Assembly: GCA_965219635.1 (NCBI GenBank)
Contig: OZ244783.1
Location: 1,984,001 to 2,048,000 of the forward strand
Length of the DNA stretch: 64,000 nt
Direction: 5' to 3'
Source: JAPOXR01 sp965219635
GTDB taxonomy: Bacteria; Pseudomonadota; Alphaproteobacteria; Rhodobacterales; Rhodobacteraceae
Of this stretch, positions 53,225-63,519 are shown piece by piece. Both the position numbers and the translations under genes were made by a program. Each line of letters begins with the position of its first letter. Position 1 is the stretch's first letter. Below the pieces are notes generated by a model. That model was not told the origin of the DNA. It made no database searches and saw nothing but the letters and a program-made list of their open reading frames with translations.

Positions 53225-54646
53225 TCAAGACAGATCGCTGGCATACTCTGCTCTGAATCTTTCGTAGATCTTTGCAAACTTCCTCATCTCCCTGATGTTT
53301 GCCGCTGGTTCCCGGCAGGCTTGGGCGCAGGCGGCAACAGCACTCCTGTAGAGAACAGGATCAACTGCCTCGGTACCCTCATAGTTCAACAGCAAACCCG
53401 GCAACTTCCCCCAGATCTTTGACCCGCGTGGCACCATTGCAATGCTCGGTTCTTCGCAATGGGGATTGATCAAGACGTACCTCCAGCTTGGGTCTGCAGG
53501 CCCCCGGCGCGGCACAATTTCAAATGGACTTGCATCTCCGCCGAAAGTTATTTCGTCATATGCACTCATCAGGGCATCGGCCTTTTTGGCCATCAAGGCA
53601 TAAGGCCCCATGGGACGATAACGATCTTCGCTAGGGTCGTAACCGATACCGAGCGCATACTCCAAGCTGCCACGTACGCTCCGGTCGAGGACTGCTTTGC
53701 CCGACATAAACCATTTGAGTTCACGCAAAGTGATCCCCACATACTTCGCAACTTCCGCGGGCGGATTGGGCCAGCACGCCACGAGAAAATTTGCGTATTC
53801 GGCCGCAAGGCTATCGGCGGACTCTTCCCAATAGTCATCAAACTCAAAGTCGTCTTCCGGCACATGTGCCCGGCCACTCACGAGCATCCAAGTACAGCCA
53901 TCAAGCCCGCCAAGTTTAAGATACCGGGGATGGTCGGGTGGCACGGAGGCCTCCCATGACCTAAGCCATGGACCGGGTTCCCAATCGAGTTCACCAGCCA
54001 CTGTTGGCCCCGGAACTTTCATCGGCAGGCTCATCCATTGATCAGTTCTGTCATCAGTTTTGCGGCCGCTTTGACGACTATGGGTGTACTGAACTTCGAT
54101 CTCGTGACTCTTTTGGGCGCGCTCACAGAGTGCCCGCAGACTTCTGGAACGAGGCTCGTCCTTTGCGCTGAAATCTCCCAGCCAATAGCTGCAAGACTGC
54201 TGAGCTGAACGCAGCGATGCGGGAAGGGACTTTTCCTTGGCATCTGCCACCTCGACCTGGACACCGATCATTGCCATGTCCTCAACCAATTCAGGGCTGG
54301 CCTTGGCGAGTAGGCGGCTAACCCGAAGGATATCGGGTCGTCCGCGCAATCCACTGGCGTTTCGCCACCCTTCGAATAGTACATCCCGGAAAGCCCTAGG
54401 TTTATCGAAGGGAGTGAAGGTCATCCACCGGATTGGCAACCGGGGAACGGTCAAACCGTAGAGTATGATCGGATTGAGCTGATAACGCCTCGCATCCTCA
54501 ATCTTGATTGGTTCTTGCACCGATACGACGCCATACTCTGGATGCTGAAAGAGGAACTTGGCGATTGAAACGTAAAAATGGTGTTCTCTTGGCATCTGTT
54601 GCATCTGCTGACCAATGCCTCCCATATGCGGTTTGCGCAATCTCAT
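53225..54646 (-). CDS. Hypothetical protein of unknown family
   Basis: A 473-aa soluble protein not recognised. The N-terminal third is mixed alpha/beta (YVSIAKFLFQHPEYGVVSVQ). In the C-terminal half the stretch VAKYVGITLRELKWFMSGKA reads like a helix-turn-helix of the XRE type. No catalytic motif, signal peptide or membrane helix was seen. The start could also be the ATG at 54595. It lies next to the insertion element and an AlbA_2-type gene, so it may belong to an accessory patch. Confidence 0.6.
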   Translation of the reverse strand: MRLRKPHMGGIGQQMQQMPREHHFYVSIAKFLFQHPEYGVVSVQEPIKIEDARRYQLNPIILYGLTVPRLPIRWMTFTPFDKPRAFRDVLFEGWRNASGLRGRPDILRVSRLLAKASPELVEDMAMIGVQVEVADAKEKSLPASLRSAQQSCSYWLGDFSAKDEPRSRSLRALCERAQKSHEIEVQYTHSRQSGRKTDDRTDQWMSLPMKVPGPTVAGELDWEPGPWLRSWEASVPPDHPRYLKLGGLDGCTWMLVSGRAHVPEDDFEFDDYWEESADSLAAEYANFLVACWPNPPAEVAKYVGITLRELKWFMSGKAVLDRSVRGSLEYALGIGYDPSEDRYRPMGPYALMAKKADALMSAYDEITFGGDASPFEIVPRRGPADPSWRYVLINPHCEEPSIAMVPRGSKIWGKLPGLLLNYEGTEAVDPVLYRSAVAACAQACREPAANIREMRKFAKIYERFRAEYASDLS

Positions 54647-55296
54647 GAAGAAACATCGCTGTCTCCCCGGTTAGCAAACAGTCGGGATCGGCAATTCGAC
54701 CATCTGACAACCGGATTCAATAGATTACCGAACGGTTGCTGCGTGTTCCAGCACTGTCCCGACCCGGGTCCAATCCTGCTCCGGCTCTCGAACAGTAACC
54801 GTCTGAATCTGTGCTACACCAAAGCCACAGGAGCAATCGGACTGCCAGTCTCTTGCGAGGCTTTTGCAAAAGTGGACCCGGTTCATTGGTCGCAGCCGGG
54901 AAGCACTAGCTTGTGGATTCGGTATCGTGAACCGTCCGGGATGACACAGGAGTCAACGGACCAGCACCTCTTGTGTATGCAGTTGGCGCTTGTGTTGCTG
55001 TTCTCCGGCTTTGAACATCTGGCCGCCGCCAACCCGAGCCTCGCTGTCATCCTGTTTATGCCGATATCGGCATAGTCCTGATTGTCGCCGAACACTCTGA
55101 CCTGGTCCCAACTTGTTGGGTTGCTGGTTCAACTTGTGGGGTTCCACTGTGCTCCCCGATGAACACGACACTTGACCTGCCGCCTGTCGTTGGTCGTCAT
55201 CCAACGCTCGGTTATTCCGAACCTCGGCTCGGAGTTGGCATCCCCAAGTTTGATGATTTCAGGTGTGCCTTAAAGAGAACCTCATGCGGTTTTTCC
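54647..55296. other. Intergenic region without recognisable gene
   Basis: About 650 bp with several short overlapping frames, none convincing. A small inverted repeat CCCAAC-TT-GTTGGG is at 55107-55120. Nothing else was recognised. Confidence 0.45.
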
Positions 55297-56703
55297 TCAG
55301 GGGATCGTCGCCAGCTTCCATTGAAGTTCCTGGCCCTTGGCAGTCAGCCGGTACTTTTGTTTGCTGCTTCGGGGTTTGTCCGGGATGGTCATCTCCAAGT
55401 ATCCTGCCTCCATCAGGGGCTTTAGCACTTGGTCCCTAAACTTGGTACGATTGCTTCTGCCAACCAACTGCATGAGTTGACCAATAGCGTTATCTTTCAA
55501 ACAGTTGCGAAGAATTTTGACTTGGTCCGGACTAAGTCCCGACTTGGGCCGCACATGTTGGATCACATGTTGCCCAACATCATCAGCAGCATGCCTCACA
55601 TTTCGTCTGAACACGGCCGTCACCCAATGCTCGGACACTTCGAATTCCGGCTCGGCGGCCCCGTAGTCCTGGCACAACTCTCGAATCCGGCGGATGCCGC
55701 TTCCGATCTGCTCTACCAACCCCATCCGGTACAACATGCCGAATAGAAGTGGATTTCGTGGTATACTCTTCCTTCCAAGGTGTTTTTCCCGCATGCCCGC
55801 TGGCAGGCCCCCCGGTGTGACAATTTCCACGCGATCCTGGAAGATGTGCACCTGAACATTGGCCGTGGATCGATAGTCCCGGTGGGCGATGCCGTTCACC
55901 AACGCCTCCCGCAAGGCCTCTTCTGGCAACTCAAGCCGCTCGTACCTTCCGCGGCCGTGCGGAATAAGTGCCGTGTTGAGCTTGGTCTGCAAGTACGCCA
56001 TGCAATCTTCAAAGATCGAATAGAGATCTCCAAAGAAGTCCTTGCGGTCGATGATATAGGTGTTGGTCGTCCCGCGAAACACAGCGCAAGTGACCCCGCC
56101 TCGTAGGGTGTAGCGTGTGATGTCGTCGGCAAGCAGCCAAGCGCCGGCATGTGTCATCTCCCCTGACTTGACCAGATGCAGATTCTCCAGCGTCGCAAGG
56201 CGGTCCAAGCCCGCAGGAAGCCGCGCCCGCTGTGCGAACAGTGACCAACTCTCGTTCGTCAAATCTCTGGCCAGATCAAATCCGGCGCATACCGTTTCAT
56301 CGAAACGAATGAGACCTTCCTTGAAAAAGAACTCGCGGATCTTTTCCCTTGACAACTGCTGGCAGTTGGCACCCTCGCGGGTATAGAAGCGGCCGCCGAA
56401 AGAGTAGGGTTTGCTGTGTTGAGCCGGCACCCGAATGCAGAGCACCTCGCCAACACTCTCAATTTCCAATGCGACCGGCGGGTCGGCCGACCGGGCGATT
56501 GCCTGAATTTGAGATTTATGACTGTTGTGGTCAGACACACCGCAAATCTTGCCCTCGTCCGTCACTCCCAGCAGAATTGTGCCGCCAGTGGCGTTGGCAA
56601 ACGCGCAAATCTCCTGTCCAAGTCTGGACACGCCGGAACTCTTGAACTCTGTTGTGAAGCCTTCGCCGAGCGCCAAAAGGTCGGAGAGCTTGTCGTGCTT
56701 CAT
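55297..56703 (-). CDS. AlbA_2/Schlafen-domain ATP-binding protein
   Basis: A 468-aa protein. Residues about 10-125 form an AlbA_2 (Schlafen-like) domain: ALGEGFTTEFKSSGVSRLGQ, ICAFANATGGTILLGVTDEG, SFGGRFYTREGANCQ. A middle region carries LPEEALREALVNGIAHRDY and QIGSGIRRIRELCQDYGAAEPEF, the pattern of the C-terminal HATPase-like domain of these proteins, followed by a winged helix (IGQLMQLVGRSNRTKFRDQVLKPLMEAGYL). Such proteins are annotated as putative transcriptional regulators or ATP-dependent helicase-related proteins, and some act in defence. ATG 56703 is chosen. Confidence 0.85.
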   Translation of the reverse strand: MKHDKLSDLLALGEGFTTEFKSSGVSRLGQEICAFANATGGTILLGVTDEGKICGVSDHNSHKSQIQAIARSADPPVALEIESVGEVLCIRVPAQHSKPYSFGGRFYTREGANCQQLSREKIREFFFKEGLIRFDETVCAGFDLARDLTNESWSLFAQRARLPAGLDRLATLENLHLVKSGEMTHAGAWLLADDITRYTLRGGVTCAVFRGTTNTYIIDRKDFFGDLYSIFEDCMAYLQTKLNTALIPHGRGRYERLELPEEALREALVNGIAHRDYRSTANVQVHIFQDRVEIVTPGGLPAGMREKHLGRKSIPRNPLLFGMLYRMGLVEQIGSGIRRIRELCQDYGAAEPEFEVSEHWVTAVFRRNVRHAADDVGQHVIQHVRPKSGLSPDQVKILRNCLKDNAIGQLMQLVGRSNRTKFRDQVLKPLMEAGYLEMTIPDKPRSSKQKYRLTAKGQELQWKLATIP

Positions 56704-56959
56704 TCCACCTCCTCTTCGCGCCACGCCAATTGCCGATTGAGGTTCAGAGAAACCGGGGACCGTTGAGTCCCAGGCTCCAGCGGAAATATCTGGTTCACTC
56801 CCGGCCCATCCTTGTGCTTTCTCAGGAAGAGTGATCCCGTTTTCTTAACGCGGGCAGGTTCCGACCTCGGAACAAAGCAGAATTCGCACCGGATCCCCGA
56901 TAAGCTCAGAGATCGTGGACGAAAGCCACTTATGGAGAGTCCCGCGGAATACTGGAGGA

Positions 56960-57035
<76 letters not shown>

Positions 57036-57293
57036 ATTTATTACCAAACCGGCAAGTACCAGTGTATCGGCGAATTGCCACCTCTTGGCAAGGGCAATAT
57101 TGGCGGCGCAGGATTAACCTGTCCTTTGCACAGCAGACTCGCTGCCCCGACCGCAGCACAACACTGCCAGCCATTTGGTGCCCGGATTCAAATCACTTTT
57201 CGACCAACCAGCCTCGCCAAACAGCGACCCCTGCCGGAAGGCCAACCCAATGATAGAAAGGTCGGCAATCTGTTTTCACTTGCAAGGCATCCG

Positions 57294-57629
57294 CTAGCTT
57301 TCGTCGTCTGTCGCCACGTTTGCTAAGTCATCCAGCGGAACCGAGTCGTCATCCGACTCGTCGAGAACATCGTCGTCAATATCCACGCTATCGTCATCTT
57401 CAGCCATGATGTCGTCATCATCCTCAAGCGCAGCCTGCTTCTGCTTCGCAGCGTGGGCATCAGCATCAGGTTGCTTGAAGTCCTCACTGGCTGGAGGTTC
57501 AGTGACCGCCACGACGAATTCGGCCCCGCATTTCGGGCAAATGATCGGGTCCCTCATCAGGTCATAAAATCGGGCTTCGCACCCCAGTTTCTGGCAGACG
57601 CGCTTAACGCCCCATTCTTCCTTCGCCAT
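57294..57629 (-). CDS. TIGR02300 / FYDLN-acid family protein
   Basis: A 111-aa protein with a zinc-ribbon-like N-terminus (KRVCQKLGCEARFYDL and PIICPKCGAEF; Cys pairs) and a long Asp/Glu-rich tail. The FYDL motif and acidic C-terminus define the TIGR02300 family, found largely in alphaproteobacteria. The function is unknown. Monocistronic, next to tRNA-Ala. Confidence 0.93.
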   Translation of the reverse strand: MAKEEWGVKRVCQKLGCEARFYDLMRDPIICPKCGAEFVVAVTEPPASEDFKQPDADAHAAKQKQAALEDDDDIMAEDDDSVDIDDDVLDESDDDSVPLDDLANVATDDES

Positions 57630-58036
57630 GCAATTCAGTCCTTGTTGAGCCTCGGCAGAAGCGCCGCCCCTGCCACAATTTGCAATGCCATGTCAAAGCA
57701 CTTGAAACACGGACGCATTAAGCCACTTGCAAGCTTCCCGTCCGATACTCCAGCGCCCCCCGGTTGTTTGTTCCGCCAAGTGCTGTCCCCATAACCGATC
57801 CTGGCAACCAAGCACACGAAGACCAATGGCAGGCATCAGGTCCAGATTGTGTGTTGCGTTTAGAAACTGTTGTCAAATCGCTGCCCTTCGGCGCCAATTG
57901 CGCAGATCAGCGGCTCCTTCCGCTCTTTTGAAGTCAGTTTTGCCCGGAAACCGCCGGGCGCCAGGCCGCATTTTCCTCTCAACTCGGAGGCAGGCGTTCT
58001 GTAATGCTGGAATGCCGCCGCCAATCCGGATGGAAC
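57630..58036. other. Divergent promoter region
   Basis: About 400 bp between the divergent TIGR02300 and YgjP-type genes. Promoters must lie here but no strong box was assigned; no RNA gene or ORF was recognised. Confidence 0.4.
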
Positions 58037-58732
58037 ATGAAAGATATCGAATTCCCACTGCCCAGCTACCCGCAAACTCACGTCACGTTCCGGTGGTCCA
58101 AGCGTGCAAAACGCCTGCACCTGCGTGTATCCGAGGTCAAGCGGAAGGCTGAGTTGATTGTTCCATACTCCGTACCAGCGCAAGTCGCCGTAGACTTTGC
58201 GGTGAAGAATGCCGAGTGGATTTACAGCAGTCTTGAGAGAATTCCGCACCGAATTACTCCCGTGTTCGGCGGAACTTTCCCGCTTGATGGCATTGAACTG
58301 ACTCTCCGGCGGACAAATGGTGAAACAACCATCGGCGACGGCGGGTGTCTTTCACTGGCGTGTGAAGAAGAAGACCTGCCTGCCGTGCTCGGCTACATTT
58401 GCAAACAACTTGCCCAGCCAAGGCTGCAGTTTTCGATCGATCACTATTGCCGCCTATTGCAGGTCAACTGCCCGCGTTTCCGGACGAGGGACACTACCAC
58501 AAGATGGGCATCGTGCTCGGAGAGAGGCAATCTAAGCTTTTCCTGGCGCCTTGTGATGATGCCACCCGAGATTCTTGATCATGTTGTTGCTCACGAAGTT
58601 TGCCATCTCGTGCACTTGGACCATTCACCGAGTTTTCGGAACCTGCTTGCCAAGATCTGCCCCTCCACCCAGGAGCACTCAGATTGGCTCAAGGCAAATG
58701 GCGCCCACTATATGAGATACGATCTGCATTGA
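58037..58732 (+). CDS. YgjP/DUF45-type M48 metal-dependent hydrolase
   Basis: A 231-aa protein of the YgjP-like metallopeptidase family. The zinc site is HEVCHLVHLDHSPSF near residue 186 (HExxH plus a downstream His), preceded by TRWASCSERGNLSFSWRLVM and followed by SDWLKANG. ATG 58037 starts the homology. The role is poorly defined; homologues are soluble zinc proteases. Confidence 0.9.
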   Translation: MKDIEFPLPSYPQTHVTFRWSKRAKRLHLRVSEVKRKAELIVPYSVPAQVAVDFAVKNAEWIYSSLERIPHRITPVFGGTFPLDGIELTLRRTNGETTIGDGGCLSLACEEEDLPAVLGYICKQLAQPRLQFSIDHYCRLLQVNCPRFRTRDTTTRWASCSERGNLSFSWRLVMMPPEILDHVVAHEVCHLVHLDHSPSFRNLLAKICPSTQEHSDWLKANGAHYMRYDLH

Positions 58733-58774
58733 GGCGCACTGCAGTGGCCTTGGCCCAAATGACCCGAAAAGCTC

Positions 58775-59590
58775 TCAGATGATCGCCTGCAATTCGGATT
58801 CGATGTATTCGAACGAACGGTTCAAGGCCGTCCGCGGGTCGGCCAAGGCATGGATCCCTGAAGCAAAGGGCTCGAAACTGACCGGGCCCGAGTAACCCGC
58901 CGCAAACAGGCTAGCGAGCTGGGAGATGTTTCCCAGACGATCATCAGGACCGACAAGCACCCTGTGCGCATCAAGCATTTCATCAATCTTCAGCTTGGGT
59001 TCGACCACACCGGAAACATGAACGATCCCGGTATGCTGCGGATAATACTCCCCTCCGCCTGCCAGTGTGTGGTGGAAGGTATCGTGAACGATCCGGAAGT
59101 GGTCACCGACCCCCAAATTCTCGATGGCCTCGACCGCCTCACTCTTTTGCCGCAATGCGCAGGTTTCGAAACCAAGCGGTTCGATGAGTCCCTTTAACCC
59201 GTGTTCTTTCAGCAATGGCAGCAGCTCCATGATTGCGACCCTCAGATCAGCTCGGCGCTGATCGGCCCCCATGTGCTTGCCGTCGTTGCGCGAAATCAGG
59301 CTCACCATTTCGGCTCCACATTTTCTGGCCGTTCTCATGAGAAGGTCCGCCTGTTTCCGTTTTGAGTCGGACCAGTCCTGGAAGGCTTTCACTTCGGCCA
59401 ACGCAAGAATATGTAGGTCAGCGGCCTTTACTGCCGCTCCAACGTCTTCGGGTGCGGCACCATCAAACAAGTCTCCGCCCAAGTCGTTTCGGAACTCGAC
59501 ACCGACGCAACCCAGATCTCTTGCCAGTTTCAGGAAATCCTTCCACGCCAACCCCGGGGCGGCCATATGGTTCAGTGCGCGCTTGAGCAT
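58775..59590 (-). CDS. Sugar phosphate isomerase/epimerase family (xylose isomerase-like TIM barrel)
   Basis: A 271-aa AP-endonuclease-2-fold TIM barrel. Likely metal ligands sit in GVEFRNDLGG, IEPLGFE, HDTFHHTLAGGG and HVSGV; SFEPFA is near the end. Family members include inosose isomerase, hydroxypyruvate isomerase and tagatose epimerases. No operon partners, so the substrate is open; if the sugar ABC system carries inositol, an inositol role is conceivable. Confidence 0.83.
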   Translation of the reverse strand: MLKRALNHMAAPGLAWKDFLKLARDLGCVGVEFRNDLGGDLFDGAAPEDVGAAVKAADLHILALAEVKAFQDWSDSKRKQADLLMRTARKCGAEMVSLISRNDGKHMGADQRRADLRVAIMELLPLLKEHGLKGLIEPLGFETCALRQKSEAVEAIENLGVGDHFRIVHDTFHHTLAGGGEYYPQHTGIVHVSGVVEPKLKIDEMLDAHRVLVGPDDRLGNISQLASLFAAGYSGPVSFEPFASGIHALADPRTALNRSFEYIESELQAII

Positions 59591-60189
59591 GTTGCATTAT
59601 TCCGGTTCATTCTGCCGCATCAAGCATGCCACTCCCAGGGGACATACGACAGCTGAATTGCAGTCCCGGTGAGCCAACTTTCACCATCCGAGCCACCATG
59701 CTCATTGGCATCCCTGTTCTGGCGTTCGATTGCGCTGTGGCCGCGAGCCAAGAAGCCTTGCTTATTCTCCCGCCTCGATGGTCAATGCCAAGGTTCACCC
59801 GCTGCCTGCAGGCCGTCAATTCCAGTTTTTGGCCATCCCGAGCACGCCAACTCCTACCGCCCCCGTCGCGAGGCGCTTCGGCGTGTTGCTCTGATTTCAG
59901 GCCCCGGTCCGGTTCAGGGAGGACGAGATCGTATGGAACTTGCTGATGGAGATGCCAATTTCGTCGAACGCATCTCGTCTGAATCGAGTCGTGCAAACCT
60001 GGCCCTTACGAAGTCCGGCCGGGCTGTCGGATTGACGCGCCATACCGGCCTGAAGCCGGGTTTCAGGGCAACTACAGTTATCGGCCTTGCTTTGGTCGCT
60101 TGCGTCCTGCGCTCACCCCGGAGCTGATCTGTGAGCCTTCTGAAAGTTGCAGCGCCGAGCGTTGCGCAAGCGGGCGGGATGAGTGCCTG
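59591..60189. other. Intergenic region without recognisable gene
   Basis: About 600 bp. Overlapping frames on both strands (for example minus 59607-59996) lack family motifs. A short repeat CCTGAA...TTCAGG lies near 60050. Nothing further was recognised. Confidence 0.4.
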
Positions 60190-60924
60190 TCATTCCGGCT
60201 TTCTTGAGGTGTAGGCATAGACTGGCGGAACCCTGATATAGTCGTCCCAGTGAGGGTTGTTCCGCTCGTCTGGATGAACCATCGGATCGTGCCATTCGAA
60301 GTCGGTGAAGCCGGAAATGTCAAAAGCCGTCTGATACGTGTCGGGCGACAAGTAATAGTTGTTGAATGAGAATTCGGTTCCGTCATCGTTCCTCATCTTG
60401 ACAGTCAACACATCGCCTTCGTTCAGCGGCGGTGAGCTTGAAATCTCCAAACCGTATTTTGGCCAACTCCGTACCCCAATCGGCGGATTGAGCATGTTGC
60501 TGACCAACCCAACGAATTGCCCTCCCGGACGCAATGCGCGGTGGCAAGCGGTGCAGAAGTTCTGAAGCTCCTCGGCTGTGCGGGCATAGTTCAGGAGGAA
60601 AGCCGCGATGATGACATCGAATTGTTCATGGGCCTCATAGTCCGCTGCGTCCTGACAACCGTAGGTGCAGCCCATCCAATCGTGGCGTTCTTCCTCTTCA
60701 GCAAGGCGGATCATCGCAGGGGACAGGTCGACGCCCGCAGCCTTGGATGCACCAGCAATCTTTGCAAGACGGGTATAGTGTCCCTCGCCGCACGCCATGT
60801 CGAGGACATCTTTGCCAGTGATGTCTCCCAGCAAACTGAACACCGTGTATTGTTCGATGACAGCGCGGTACTCCAGGTGCGTGGAGTCACGATACGCCTC
60901 GGCGATTGAATCATACTGGTCCAA
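60190..60924 (-). CDS. Class I SAM-dependent methyltransferase
   Basis: A 244-aa methyltransferase. The SAM-binding motif I is VLDMACGEGHYTRLA at about 40-54, with the acidic ribose contact in GVDLSPAMI; post-I and IV regions are FDVIIAAFLLNYA and ALRPGGQFVGLV. The start ATG 60924 (MDQYDSIAEAYRDS) is the usual beginning of this group. The substrate is unknown. Confidence 0.9.
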   Translation of the reverse strand: MDQYDSIAEAYRDSTHLEYRAVIEQYTVFSLLGDITGKDVLDMACGEGHYTRLAKIAGASKAAGVDLSPAMIRLAEEEERHDWMGCTYGCQDAADYEAHEQFDVIIAAFLLNYARTAEELQNFCTACHRALRPGGQFVGLVSNMLNPPIGVRSWPKYGLEISSSPPLNEGDVLTVKMRNDDGTEFSFNNYYLSPDTYQTAFDISGFTDFEWHDPMVHPDERNNPHWDDYIRVPPVYAYTSRKPE

Positions 60925-61090
60925 CAGAATGTCCTCCCTTCAGCTGATAGCGCCAGCACGGTGACACCCCAGCACATCTGCCGGCGGGCACATCTTCTAC
61001 ATCCCGGCCGCCGTCAACTCTGCGGTACGTATACCTGCAATCTTCCCTGAATGCCGGCAGGTAGCTACCTGAGCGTGGTTCATTGTGCGC

Positions 61091-63328
61091 TCAATCTTGC
61101 ATCTCATCAACCCGGCCAGAGTCCTGGCCCCGGTGCAGCCGCGCCATGGCCTCAATCAGATATCGGTCAAGTTCAAGTGCCAGAGCCGGATCTTCGCATT
61201 CCAGCGTCTTGCGCCCCTCCACCGTCATGACAACTGTCCGGCAGGGCTCAATTGCTGAAATCGTAAGTCGCGCTGCGAAGGAACCAATTGCAGCTTCGGG
61301 CATCAAGGCGTCTCCAACGTTATATTCATCGACTCTGATGCCTGAATCCCGATCGAATGCATATGCCGTTCCTTCAACCAGCAGGTGCATGCCGTCGACC
61401 AATTCACCTCGAGCTATTATGGCCTGGCCGGGTGCGTGAGCACTCTCTTCCACCCATGGATTGAGCCGATCAATCAATTCCTCAAAACGGACATCCATCT
61501 CCAACTGGCTCATCGCGTCGTCAACCGAAGCAGCAAACAGGCCTTGCGCACCCGTCGAGTCCGAATATGCCGATTGCCAGGCAGCGACCACCAGGTCTTC
61601 GCATTTCTCCATGCCGCTCTCGAAATCATCAACAAAATCAAGATTCCGCCACTCCCCTTCACCCAGGATGCGCTGAACCACGCCTTGGGCTCTGGCGGTC
61701 ATGGAGCACATGACCACGCGGGTGTCTTGTGCAGTCGCAGCGCGGATGCAGCGGGAGATGACATTCGCAGCGGATACGTCGAATCCGGACACACCGGTAA
61801 AATCGATCACAAGGCAAATCGGGCGAGGTTCCTGCTTGAGGGCGTCCAGGACACGCTCGCCCATTGGAGCAGCATTGCCAAAAATGACGAAGCCCCTCAG
61901 GCGGTACACGCAAACCCGGTCGCCCTGCTTCCGCAAGATGGCACGGTGGATGGCTGGACGGCGCCGGGAGCTACGCCACTGGTTGCCAGTGAACGAGGCG
62001 CTGATGACGTCGAGCCGGCTGTAGTGGATTACGAACATCACAACCGCGCACGCGAGCCCGGCCGCAACACCTTCGACGAACCCGAATACGCAAATGACCA
62101 ATGAAACGAATAGTACGATTGCATAGTCCGAAGCCGGGATGGACTTGCGGACAACGAATACCCAGTCCCGTATCAAGCCAAGCCCGAGATAGATGACAAG
62201 TCCGCCAAGAAGGGGCATCGGCAGTGTCCCCAGCAACTCGCCTCCGAACAGCAGCAAGCAAACGATGGCGAGCGCAATCACGACACCTGTAAACCGGGTC
62301 TCAGCCCCGGTTGAGCGGCCCATCAGCGACAAATGAACTGCGTTGCAGCCGGGCACACTCGGACCAATCCCTGCCAGCAAACAGCCAGCGCCCTCTGCGC
62401 AAAACTCCCGGTCCATGTCGATCTTGCTGCCTGAACCCAGTTCGAGAGCATCGCCGTTCAGAATGATGCACATCAAGGTAATCAGAACCACCGAGAGGAT
62501 CCCCGGCGTCTGGGACGCAACAACGCTCCAGTCAACCATGCCCAGCATGCGGGTTCCGAATGCGGGCCAGGATCCGTTCTCGGGAAGGCCGACAAAGAGA
62601 ATTCCGCTGTCTCGTGCCTCGCCAGAGGATATCCCCAGAGCCAGCAGAACGCCGTTGTAGAGGATTATTCCAGCCACAACGGACACCGGGACTATGAGAT
62701 AATGGTGCCAGCGAACCGTTATCGCGAACATCAGAAGAGCGTAGGCAACACCTGGAATCCACCGCCAGGCGATGCCGGGATCAAACAACTGCGGGAGGTC
62801 ACGCAAAGACAGATCAATGCCGCTTGCCATCTTGATGCCGCTGACCGCGAGAACCCAGCCAAGGCCTGCGAGAAATCCTCCGATCAGAGGATAGGGCATG
62901 AAGCGCAGCAGGTTGGAAAGGCGGAACCAACCGATCAGGAGGAAGCAAAAACCTGTAGCGGCGGCAGAGAGGATCAGCACCATGTACATGGTGGCAGCCA
63001 TCGCCTCTCCGGAGTCGGCCTCCATCCTGGTGGTCAAAGCTGCCGAAATCGTGACCAAGACCGCAGCGACGGGGAACTGAGGCACCGAGATTGTGCCAGG
63101 ATAACTGCCTAACAGGGCAGTGACGATGCACAGGATGGCGGAGCCAACCAACACAGCTCCCTCCGCATGGGCAACCCAGGGCGCAAGCGGACCAGAAAAT
63201 ATGATGCTGGCGATTGATGTCTGGACGGCCACGACAAGCAGGGCGATGACCAGCCCAGTAGCGACAGCGGCGGGGAGTCTTGAGGTGCCGGCGTCGGCAA
63301 TGAGTTCAGAAACGAGCGTCCGACTCAC
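61091..63328 (-). CDS. SulP family anion transporter with STAS and cyclic-nucleotide-binding domains
   Basis: A 745-aa protein with three parts. Residues about 20-430 form a SulP/SLC26 membrane core of roughly 12-14 helices (SNLLRFMPYPLIGGFLAGLGW, INGDALELG-type block as LNGDALELG, GPSVPGCNAVHLSLM). A STAS domain follows at about 455-560 (VIDFTGVSGFDVSAANVI), and a C-terminal cNMP-type domain at about 610-735 (APGQAIIARGELVDGMHLLVEG, ALMPEAAIGSFAARLTISA). It should carry an inorganic anion or bicarbonate with sodium or protons, possibly gated by nucleotide binding. Confidence 0.9.
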   Translation of the reverse strand: MSRTLVSELIADAGTSRLPAAVATGLVIALLVVAVQTSIASIIFSGPLAPWVAHAEGAVLVGSAILCIVTALLGSYPGTISVPQFPVAAVLVTISAALTTRMEADSGEAMAATMYMVLILSAAATGFCFLLIGWFRLSNLLRFMPYPLIGGFLAGLGWVLAVSGIKMASGIDLSLRDLPQLFDPGIAWRWIPGVAYALLMFAITVRWHHYLIVPVSVVAGIILYNGVLLALGISSGEARDSGILFVGLPENGSWPAFGTRMLGMVDWSVVASQTPGILSVVLITLMCIILNGDALELGSGSKIDMDREFCAEGAGCLLAGIGPSVPGCNAVHLSLMGRSTGAETRFTGVVIALAIVCLLLFGGELLGTLPMPLLGGLVIYLGLGLIRDWVFVVRKSIPASDYAIVLFVSLVICVFGFVEGVAAGLACAVVMFVIHYSRLDVISASFTGNQWRSSRRRPAIHRAILRKQGDRVCVYRLRGFVIFGNAAPMGERVLDALKQEPRPICLVIDFTGVSGFDVSAANVISRCIRAATAQDTRVVMCSMTARAQGVVQRILGEGEWRNLDFVDDFESGMEKCEDLVVAAWQSAYSDSTGAQGLFAASVDDAMSQLEMDVRFEELIDRLNPWVEESAHAPGQAIIARGELVDGMHLLVEGTAYAFDRDSGIRVDEYNVGDALMPEAAIGSFAARLTISAIEPCRTVVMTVEGRKTLECEDPALALELDRYLIEAMARLHRGQDSGRVDEMQD

Positions 63329-63519
63329 GGGATCAGGCTCCTCCCCGCTGCTCCAATCCTTCCAAATTCGATAGCATTACAACAGATGCTGCTGTCAAGA
63401 GCGGTAAACTGCGGCAGTTCGCGGCACGCTTTCCGGAACTTGTCATCCGTTGCTTGCGCGAATGCGTCAATTCCGAACAGCAGCAATCGGGAAGTGCGGT
63501 TGCATGGCACCTTGCGGCC

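Noticed and set aside
59607..59996. A 129-aa minus-strand frame between the isomerase and methyltransferase genes
   Set aside because: Frames of similar length overlap on the opposite strand and none shows motif or codon preference; treated as non-coding.
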